A DNA stretch of 7,446 nucleotides. It comes from an uncultured Actinomycetes bacterium. GTDB taxonomy: Bacteria > Actinomycetota > Actinomycetes > Nanopelagicales > Nanopelagicaceae. Every line of letters begins with the position of its first letter. Position 1 is the stretch's first letter. Below the pieces are notes generated by a model. That model was not told the origin of the DNA. It did not search any database and saw only the letters and a program-made list of their open reading frames with translations. Positions 1 to 5,397 of this stretch are shown here, one piece after another. A program made the translations under genes and the position numbers. The stretch covers positions 1-7,446 of the forward strand of contig CAIKID010000260.1 in NCBI GenBank assembly GCA_903827345.1. Reading direction: 5' to 3'.

Positions 1-660
1 CGGATTGTCAATGAGCGAAGTCGCCTTCCCCAAAGTGCCATGGAGGAGAGCACGAAATGAGTAGATGACAGACCTGCGACCGGTGGCTTTCAGTATGACT
101 GCGCTCCACTCCGTGACCCAGAGCGTGGAATCCTGTGGTGACACACTGTGGGCGCATATTCCGAAAACCACTTTCTGAGTACACGTTGTTTCTAGATCCA
201 ATGCGACTGGCATGTCGAGTTCGTTCAAACCCCCATCAATGTTGATTCTATTGACTACTTTATTGGCCTGTTGACGGGCGTTGGCAATGATGAAGCTCTT
301 CTTGGCGCTATTCGGAAGGTGCACGTAGTAGTAAAAGCCGGTGTAGATACCTTGAGCTTGGGCGGCCAGACGATCCGATCGATAATACTTTGCGGCGAGC
401 AAATCCGCAGGGATCAGAGTATTACCACCGTTGATCCATAAGAAGTTCACTCCGGCTGCTGCCATCGTTGCAAAATTAATAGGTTTGCTTCCGGCATGCT
501 GATAGCGGCTTATATCTAATCCCAATATGTGATGTCCTGGGCCAGCATTTTGAAAGGGAAGTGGGATGGCGGCGGCTGCCGTGCTGCAGCTCGCTGCAAC
601 CGCCAATAACGCCGCTACTAGATAACGAAAATTCTTGCGAACTATGCAGGTTGCAACCAC
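1..660 (-). CDS. GH25 lysozyme-like secreted protein, partial (C-terminus beyond left edge)
   Basis: Reading leftward from a GTG at 660-658, 220 codons stay open to the window edge, so the stop is not seen. Residues 1-31 form a secretion signal: Arg/Lys at 8, 9 and 12, a hydrophobic stretch at about 13-24, then Cys25 in VAASC (a permissive lipobox), or a signal peptidase I site after the four alanines at 28-31. The mature part resembles glycoside hydrolase family 25 (muramidase, cleaving the MurNAc-GlcNAc bond of peptidoglycan). It has GLDISRYQ with the first conserved Asp (about 49), a GIYTGFYYYVH strand, and ALDLE with the Asp-x-Glu catalytic pair (about 155/157), followed by TGRRSVIYSF. 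The start lies only 5 nt after the pullulanase stop and has no clear ribosome site, so translation is probably coupled to it. An in-frame TAA at 720-718 bounds the frame upstream, and I see no better start in between. The family call is by motif; the substrate is not proven, and the missing end may hold a wall-binding domain. Confidence 0.78.
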   Translation of the reverse strand, partial: MVATCIVRKNFRYLVAALLAVAASCSTAAAAIPLPFQNAGPGHHILGLDISRYQHAGSKPINFATMAAAGVNFLWINGGNTLIPADLLAAKYYRSDRLAAQAQGIYTGFYYYVHLPNSAKKSFIIANARQQANKVVNRINIDGGLNELDMPVALDLETTCTQKVVFGICAHSVSPQDSTLWVTEWSAVILKATGRRSVIYSFRALLHGTLGKATSLIDNP

Positions 661-665
661 GAGCT

Positions 666-3047
666 TTACCGTTCGAGAACGATAGAACCGTGCGCAGGTA
701 CGAGCACTGAGTTTGCTTTAATCGAAGAGAGAACCTTAGTTCCCGCAATGTTTCCGCTTACCACCAGGTTCCACTTGCCCCCAGTCGGTAGCGATACCGT
801 TGATGGAATAGCAGTGGCGTTGAACGCCACTACGATCTTCTTCCACGAATCTTTGCTCTTCACGCCATCGAGAGAATACGCAATCACGCCATCGAGAGTT
901 GGTAGGAAAGTGAGGTTCGATTTGATCGCGCTCGCCGCACTCAATCTAAATGCCGGATGCGCATTTCTAATTGCCAACAACCCCTTGTAGTAGTTGTTGA
1001 CTACCATATTCGCCGGAAGAGTGCTCCACTTCAAGGAGTTAACGTCATCGCTGGCGTTGTAGCTATTGCCATTGCCACCTTTTGAGCGGAGGAATTCTTG
1101 GCCCGCCTGGATGAATGGAACACCTTCAGAAAGGTAGACGATAACAGCGCTCATCTGATCCATCTTGATAATTGTTGCTGCATTTGCACCTGTTGTGCTC
1201 GCTGTTAGTTTGTCAAAGAGCGTCTGGTTGTCATGTGACTCGACATAGTTGATGGATTGTGCAGCACTTGCAGTGATCCAGGTATTTGCGAGCATTCCGT
1301 TGTACGAAGTGTTACCAACAATTCCAGATTTAACATCGAGACCTCTTATAAATGCACCGGAGACGAATCCCGGCTTACCCGCATCAAAGACTGAACCCTT
1401 TGCGCCATCACGAATTTGGTCATTGAAAGCTGCTACGCCGGGGAGCTGCGCAATATTCCCTTGCGTCGCGGCGTCAGCCTGTGACAAAGAACTTGTACCA
1501 TACCAACCTTCGCCTAGCATCAAGATGGTTGGGTCGATTGCTGACAAAGACTTTCGGGCTTGGTTTATCGTGCTAATGGCCATCTGTCCCATCTGATCGA
1601 TGCGGAAGCCATCGATGTGATATTCCGTCGCCCAGTATTTGAGAGAGTCATTAATGAACTTCGCGGCCATTGATCGTTCGTCAGCGACATCGTTGCCGCA
1701 GCCACTTCCATTGGTTAGATCTCCATTTTCATCTGTTCTGAAGAAGTAACCAGGCACTATGAGGTTTTCACTATAAGTAGCTGCATTAAAGACATGGTGG
1801 TAAACCACATCCATATTCACGCGTAACCCCTGATTGTGCATGGACTGGATCGCACTCTTTAACTCAATGATTCGAGTTGTTGGGTTTGCTGGATCTGAGG
1901 AGTAAGAACCCTCTGGAACATTGAAGTTCTGTGGGTCGTAGCCCCAATTGAAGGTTGGGGAGGACTCATCAACGGATTGGAAGTCAAAGATTGGTTGCAG
2001 TTCAACATGGGTGACACCCAGGCTCTTGATATGCGCCATTCCAGTTGGTACACCTTTATATGAGGTTTTCACATCGGTAAAAGCTAAATATTCCCCTTGA
2101 TGCGCTGCAGGAACTCCACTGCTCGAATCGATTGATAGATCTCTTACGTGAAGTTCGTAGAGTGAAGCATCGGTTGGATTGCCAGAGAACTTTGGCTTGA
2201 TGTTATTCCAACCAGCCGGGTTAGTTTGAGCTAAATCAACAACGACCCCTCGCAATCCGTTGATAGAGGTGGCTCGAACATATGGATCCACTGCATCGTT
2301 GGTCGAACCGTCGACTGTTACGCGGTACATGTAGATCAATCCATTTTGATCGCCTGTAAGAGATGTAACCCAGGTACCGTTTACATCTGAAGTCATCGGC
2401 AATTCTGTTGCGCCGCTAAAGGAAGTTGATCCGGCCGGGAATGTTAAAAGCGATACTTTGCTAGCAGTGGGTGCCCACACGCGAAACTTCGTTGACGCTT
2501 TCGTATATGTGTTTCCAAGATCGTTTCCAGCATAGGTGTACTTCGTCGCAAAATCTACGGAGTCAAAGATCTTTGCTTGGACAACGACAGGGTTGGCAGG
2601 AATCGCCTCGGTAGGGACAGAAGTGTAAACAGTCTTATCCCCTTGGCGAATCCAAATCTCTGCATTTCCATTGGAATCAAATGTCGAAATGAAACGATCG
2701 ATGCTGCCCTCTTTTTGCACCCAAACTCCGAGGCGAATGATGAATCCAAGTTGGTCAAAAGTCGCTAACCCCGTTACATCCGCAGTAGCGATTACCCCGA
2801 AGCTATCCTTGCCTGTAAATGTGAATCCCGTATCGCTTACTCCCTTATCGTTGGAAGTCCCTGGGAGGTCCTTCCAGAGATAGACATTCCAATCCTTATA
2901 GTCGCTCGCTGACCGCTGGTAATGAATGGTGAGATGGGCGGTATCTGGCAGCGTGGCTCGCGCTGGAGCTAACCAGAGGGCAGGTTGTACGAGAGCCACG
3001 ATTAGTGCAAGAGTTAAGAGCGCGCGCTGGCGAGAAGCAATATGCAT
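666..3047 (-). CDS. pulA: Secreted type I pullulanase (GH13 debranching enzyme, CBM41-CBM48-catalytic)
   Basis: This 793-residue enzyme hydrolyses alpha-1,6 branch points in pullulan, starch or glycogen fragments outside the cytoplasm. Residues 1-31 are a Sec signal peptide ending APARA. Residues about 35-145 look like a CBM41/PUD starch-binding module (LTIHYQR, WNVYLWKD). Residues about 175-270 are a CBM48-like module (TKFRVWAPTASKV). The GH13 barrel covers about 290-690. The type I pullulanase signature appears as FNWGYDP at 366-372, where the usual first residue is Tyr. The catalytic set is complete: region I NMDVVYHH (411-418), nucleophile Asp484 in GFRID, acid/base Glu513 in LGEGW, and Asp606 in NYVESHDN. 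Residues about 705-793 form the usual C-terminal beta domain. Length is normal for a pullulanase without extra C-terminal modules, and no anchor is visible. The ATG at 3047 has no Shine-Dalgarno and fits a leaderless start. It is the first gene of a likely operon with the GH25 gene. The family call is very secure. Confidence 0.95.
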   Translation of the reverse strand: MHIASRQRALLTLALIVALVQPALWLAPARATLPDTAHLTIHYQRSASDYKDWNVYLWKDLPGTSNDKGVSDTGFTFTGKDSFGVIATADVTGLATFDQLGFIIRLGVWVQKEGSIDRFISTFDSNGNAEIWIRQGDKTVYTSVPTEAIPANPVVVQAKIFDSVDFATKYTYAGNDLGNTYTKASTKFRVWAPTASKVSLLTFPAGSTSFSGATELPMTSDVNGTWVTSLTGDQNGLIYMYRVTVDGSTNDAVDPYVRATSINGLRGVVVDLAQTNPAGWNNIKPKFSGNPTDASLYELHVRDLSIDSSSGVPAAHQGEYLAFTDVKTSYKGVPTGMAHIKSLGVTHVELQPIFDFQSVDESSPTFNWGYDPQNFNVPEGSYSSDPANPTTRIIELKSAIQSMHNQGLRVNMDVVYHHVFNAATYSENLIVPGYFFRTDENGDLTNGSGCGNDVADERSMAAKFINDSLKYWATEYHIDGFRIDQMGQMAISTINQARKSLSAIDPTILMLGEGWYGTSSLSQADAATQGNIAQLPGVAAFNDQIRDGAKGSVFDAGKPGFVSGAFIRGLDVKSGIVGNTSYNGMLANTWITASAAQSINYVESHDNQTLFDKLTASTTGANAATIIKMDQMSAVIVYLSEGVPFIQAGQEFLRSKGGNGNSYNASDDVNSLKWSTLPANMVVNNYYKGLLAIRNAHPAFRLSAASAIKSNLTFLPTLDGVIAYSLDGVKSKDSWKKIVVAFNATAIPSTVSLPTGGKWNLVVSGNIAGTKVLSSIKANSVLVPAHGSIVLER

Positions 3048-3082
3048 TTACAAAGTTTATAGAGAAAGCCCAACTGTTTCAC
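3047..3082 (-). promoter_or_regulatory. Predicted leaderless promoter of the pullulanase gene
   Basis: On the minus strand, GTGAAA (3082-3077) stands 17 nt from TAAACT (3059-3054), and TTGTAA separates that box from the ATG at 3047. A start site 7 nt after the -10 box falls on the A of the ATG, so the mRNA would have no 5' leader. The lack of any purine-rich ribosome site before this ATG agrees. Each hexamer matches 4 of 6 consensus bases. TATAAA, overlapping at 3061-3056, is an alternative -10 box. Confidence 0.5.
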
Positions 3083-3106
3083 CTTAATTTGCCGGAATTT
3101 CAGGTG
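3080..3106. promoter_or_regulatory. 27-bp imperfect palindrome, candidate operator in the divergent region
   Basis: Half-site CACCTnAAnTT at 3080-3090 is mirrored at 3096-3106 around the core GCCGG; 10 of 13 base pairs are complementary about the centre at 3093. It overlaps the pullulanase -35 box by three bases and is centred about 46 bp upstream of the predicted start site. That position suits a dimeric regulator, perhaps one sensing maltodextrins. Relative to the rightward gene the centre lies about 60 bp upstream of its predicted start, so one site could serve both genes. I do not recognise it as a known operator; the regulator is unknown. Confidence 0.42.
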
Positions 3107-3140
3107 CTTTTCCACTCTTCCGCATTGTGCTCGACAAGAC

Positions 3141-3146
3141 TATATT
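3141..3146 (+). promoter_or_regulatory. Candidate -10 box for the acyl-CoA dehydrogenase gene
   Basis: TATATT is a good -10 match and would place the transcript start near 3153, giving a leader of about 45 nt that contains the AGGAGG ribosome site. The -35 region (around 3118-3123, TTCCGC) is poor, so the promoter may need an activator or another sigma factor. A start near 3153 would leave the upstream TTG codons at 3147-3152 outside the mRNA. Confidence 0.35.
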
Positions 3147-3187
3147 TTGTTGAAAGTCAAACCATTCAAGTGGATTAAACAATCTTC

Positions 3188-3193
3188 AGGAGG
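3188..3193 (+). promoter_or_regulatory. Strong Shine-Dalgarno AGGAGG that decides a GTG start
   Basis: A full AGGAGG lies 4 nt before the GTG at 3198. The same reading frame is open further upstream to TTG TTG at 3147, but those codons have no ribosome site and fall at the expected transcript start. The homology of the protein also begins just after the GTG. This is the only gene in the window with a consensus ribosome site. Confidence 0.7.
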
Positions 3194-3197
3194 AAAC

Positions 3198-4436
3198 GTG
3201 TATTTTCAAGATCGCTACCTATCAAATGAACAAATCCTCATGCGTGATACCTGCCGCAAATATGTGGATGAAGTTGTTGCTCCTTGGATTAGAGAAGATC
3301 GCTCACGAGAATGGTCGATGGATCCAGAAGCACGTTTAGCGCCTCACATCTTGGAGAAAGCTGATGAGATCGGATTGCGTTATCTCGGTGTGCCCGAAGA
3401 GTTCGGCGGTATCCCATTAGATGCAGATACTCTTTCACAAACGTTTGCGGTTATTTCCACCGAACTCTCTCGCGGTGACTCGGGATTGGCAGACAAGTTG
3501 GTTCAAAATTGGAAAATATCAGTTCTCTTAGGGGTACTCGCTCCGGAACATCTGAAGAAGAAATGGTTCGCTGCCTATATGGCCGATCCCCAATTTCTTA
3601 TGGCGCACTGTTTGACTGAACCGCGGGGAGCGTCGGATCGTTGGCTTCCTTACAATGTTCCTGAAGCAAGTATGGAGACTAAGGCCGTTCTGCAAGGAGA
3701 TGAGTGGGTCATCAACGGTCGTAAACAATTTATTAGTAATGGGTACGATGCAAAGCTCTACATTGTTTATGCAAATACGGACTCCACGCAAGGGACTATG
3801 CAGGGAACATCGAGTTTCTTAGTGCCGCGTGAAACTCCGGGATTGACAGTGACCCGCTGTAACGAAACTATCGGCGGTCGCTTCATGAACAACGGAGAGA
3901 TCGTCTTTGAAAATGTTAGATTACCTGCGGACCACCTATTGGCGCACAATGATGCTCTGGGTAAAGCAGGAATCTATTTTCAACCGGGCAAAATAATGGT
4001 TGCTGCGAAGAATCTAGGTATCGGGATAGCGGCTTACGAAGATACCGTTCGCTTCGTACACGAGCGTGTTCAAGGTGGAAGAGTCCTTATAAAGCATCAG
4101 GCAGTTGCTTCTCGAATAGCAGATATGGCAACTCGGCTGGAAGCGGTGTCAGCTCTACTCCGCCATGCCGCAACCGCGGTTGATGAAGGATCGCCAGATG
4201 CCGCCATCTTGGCTACGATGGTTAAGGTATTCGCTTCTGACGAAATTCTTAAGGTTTGTCAGAACGCCATGGAGTTACACGGTGGGTACGGTGCAATGGT
4301 CGAAGTGGGTATTGAGAAATACTTTAGAGATGCCGCCGTTTGCCTCCACTCTGATGGAACGACTGATGTATCAAACTTCAAGATCGTGAAGTCAATGTTC
4401 CCTGCTACCGCTGGAACGTATGCCGGGCCCGAGTAA
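3198..4436 (+). CDS. Acyl-CoA dehydrogenase family flavoprotein with Asp at the usual catalytic Glu position
   Basis: With the GTG start the protein has 412 residues, the standard size of a cytoplasmic, FAD-dependent acyl-CoA dehydrogenase, which forms the alpha-beta double bond in a CoA thioester and passes electrons to ETF. The N-terminal helical domain (about 1-130) includes LGVPEEFGG. The beta domain has HCLTEPRGASD (about 137-147) in place of the usual T-E-P-xx-GSD, then WVINGRKQFISNG (about 170-182). The C-terminal helical domain has HERVQGGRVLIKHQ (about 288-301) instead of the common ER-x-FG-x-x-I, then ELHGGYG (about 359-365) and YFRDA (about 375-379). In the segment usually read as YEGT the sequence is HSDGTTD, so Asp386 replaces the catalytic Glu. 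No Glu is seen at the alternative site used by isovaleryl-CoA dehydrogenase, where PGKIMVAA stands. The substrate cannot be named; linear fatty acyl-CoA is not assured. The gene is divergent from pulA and convergent with the kinase, so it is transcribed alone. Confidence 0.9.
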   Translation: MYFQDRYLSNEQILMRDTCRKYVDEVVAPWIREDRSREWSMDPEARLAPHILEKADEIGLRYLGVPEEFGGIPLDADTLSQTFAVISTELSRGDSGLADKLVQNWKISVLLGVLAPEHLKKKWFAAYMADPQFLMAHCLTEPRGASDRWLPYNVPEASMETKAVLQGDEWVINGRKQFISNGYDAKLYIVYANTDSTQGTMQGTSSFLVPRETPGLTVTRCNETIGGRFMNNGEIVFENVRLPADHLLAHNDALGKAGIYFQPGKIMVAAKNLGIGIAAYEDTVRFVHERVQGGRVLIKHQAVASRIADMATRLEAVSALLRHAATAVDEGSPDAAILATMVKVFASDEILKVCQNAMELHGGYGAMVEVGIEKYFRDAAVCLHSDGTTDVSNFKIVKSMFPATAGTYAGPE

Positions 4437-4451
4437 CTTGAACTAGGGGGA
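4437..4451. other. 15-bp convergent junction without a visible terminator
   Basis: The dehydrogenase and kinase genes end tail to tail with only 15 bases between their TAA stops. The bases are G-rich on the plus strand and form no stem followed by a T-run in either direction. The two transcripts therefore probably overlap at their 3' ends, or rely on Rho or on signals inside the opposing gene. Confidence 0.5.
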
Positions 4452-5375
4452 TTAAGGGGTTTTTCTGCGCAGATTTGCAATCTGTTCATGGTAGAAATCA
4501 GATCCGAAATCTCGAAGTACGTCGTAATACTTCTTCATTCCCCATGTCCAAAAATCAAAGTCCAGTTCGGAGATCCCATCTTGGATTGACGCCCAAAGCG
4601 TCCATCCATATTTACCGTAGACGCTGAAGAGCCAAGCGCGTGCAAATTTATCTGGACGATCTTCGCCGTAGTAAGCCGTAACCAACTCTCGTAGTGAATC
4701 AATCGGCAGAAATGATTCAGCCCAGAGATTTCCCAACTCAAAGCAGGGATCGTTATTTCCAGAATATTCATAATCGATCAACCAAATCTTCTTGCCATCG
4801 TCGATGAAGTTGGCAGCAAGCAGGTCGTTATTACAAGGAACTTTGCCGTCATCGGTCGCCTGGAAAGCGGCAAAGAGTTCATCTCCATATTTTGAAAGCT
4901 CCTCATATTCCGGAGGGATTCTAAAGCCACGTTCTTTCACAATTGCCAGGTATCCCTTTTGGATTTTGAACATATCGAAGTCCCGTACAAATGGTTTGGC
5001 TTGGTGCAGCTTTTTAATACTTTGCGCGATGCGAGGCAGATTCGCCGCTACATTTTGCGCATCATATGTAGTTCCGGGCAAAAATCCTATAACTAATAAT
5101 CCAGCGCCTGGCAGATAATCGTAAACTGGCGCTGCAACGCCCGCTTCCGCAGCAATAATTGAATTTCGATATTCAGCTTCACGATCTATGGATAAAAGGC
5201 TGGACTCGTTGCTGGAAATCCGAGCAACATAAATTCCTGAATCGGTAGATATCTTGAGATTGCGATTGGTCAATCCGCCTGATAATTCCGAAATCTCAGT
5301 ACGGGATCGGAGTCTGGGCACCTGGTCAAGCAACGCTCCAAAAGATTCTTCCAATTGCGTTGCAGACAAACTCAT
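4452..5375 (-). CDS. Choline/ethanolamine kinase-like phosphotransferase (LicA/APH fold)
   Basis: Starting at the ATG at 5375, the product is 307 residues, a usual size for cytoplasmic LicA/choline-kinase-type enzymes, which move phosphate from ATP to the hydroxyl of a small substrate. Visible marks are the nucleotide loop LSGGLTNRN (31-39), YVARI with Arg52 in the ATP-binding strand, IDREAEYRN (63-71), LVIGFLPG hinge-like segment (94-101), catalytic loop NNDLLAAN (182-189) and metal site LIDYEYSGNNDP (199-210). In the Brenner motif HxDxxxxN the His is Asn182, while Asp184, Asn189 and Asp201 are kept. A longer frame back to 5462 would add a proline-rich tail that is only the reverse of the neighbour's glycine-rich FAD loop, so I reject it; an ATG at 5390 is a weaker alternative. 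The gene diverges from the demethylase-type flavoprotein, which suggests an amino-alcohol substrate such as choline, but that is inference. Confidence 0.85.
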   Translation of the reverse strand: MSLSATQLEESFGALLDQVPRLRSRTEISELSGGLTNRNLKISTDSGIYVARISSNESSLLSIDREAEYRNSIIAAEAGVAAPVYDYLPGAGLLVIGFLPGTTYDAQNVAANLPRIAQSIKKLHQAKPFVRDFDMFKIQKGYLAIVKERGFRIPPEYEELSKYGDELFAAFQATDDGKVPCNNDLLAANFIDDGKKIWLIDYEYSGNNDPCFELGNLWAESFLPIDSLRELVTAYYGEDRPDKFARAWLFSVYGKYGWTLWASIQDGISELDFDFWTWGMKKYYDVLRDFGSDFYHEQIANLRRKTP

Positions 5376-5397
5376 TACAAAAGGATACATTTGCAAT
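5363..5397 (+). promoter_or_regulatory. Predicted leaderless promoter of the demethylase-type flavoprotein gene
   Basis: CAGACA (5363-5368, ending in the consensus GACA) is 17 nt from TACATT (5386-5391), which is 6 nt from the ATG at 5398. The predicted start site is the A of that ATG. A purine run AAAAGGA (5379-5385) is 12 nt from the ATG, too far to be a good ribosome site and upstream of the predicted transcript start. The -35 box lies within the first codons of the divergent kinase gene. Confidence 0.48.
5376..5387 (-). promoter_or_regulatory. Predicted leaderless -10 region of the kinase gene
   Basis: On the minus strand TATCCT (5387-5382) is followed by TTTGTA and then the ATG at 5375, the same TANNNT plus 6 nt spacing as at the pullulanase gene. 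No Shine-Dalgarno precedes this ATG. The -35 region would lie at about 5405-5411, inside the opposing coding sequence, and matches consensus poorly. The box shares two bases with the opposing -10 box. Confidence 0.45.

Noticed and set aside
476..748. 90-residue minus-strand open frame overlapping the pullulanase 3' end and the GH25 5' end
   Set aside because: It lies out of frame across two well-supported genes, shows no domain-like composition and has no ribosome site.
748..990. 80-residue plus-strand open frame inside the pullulanase gene
   Set aside because: It is an antisense shadow of the C-terminal beta domain of a clearly conserved enzyme; the same holds for the other plus-strand frames between 1249 and 2883.
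4470..4484. Perfect inverted repeat CAGATT-tgc-AATCTG near the kinase 3' end, as a terminator
   Set aside because: The stem is only 6 bp, lies within the kinase coding sequence, and no T-run follows it on either strand.
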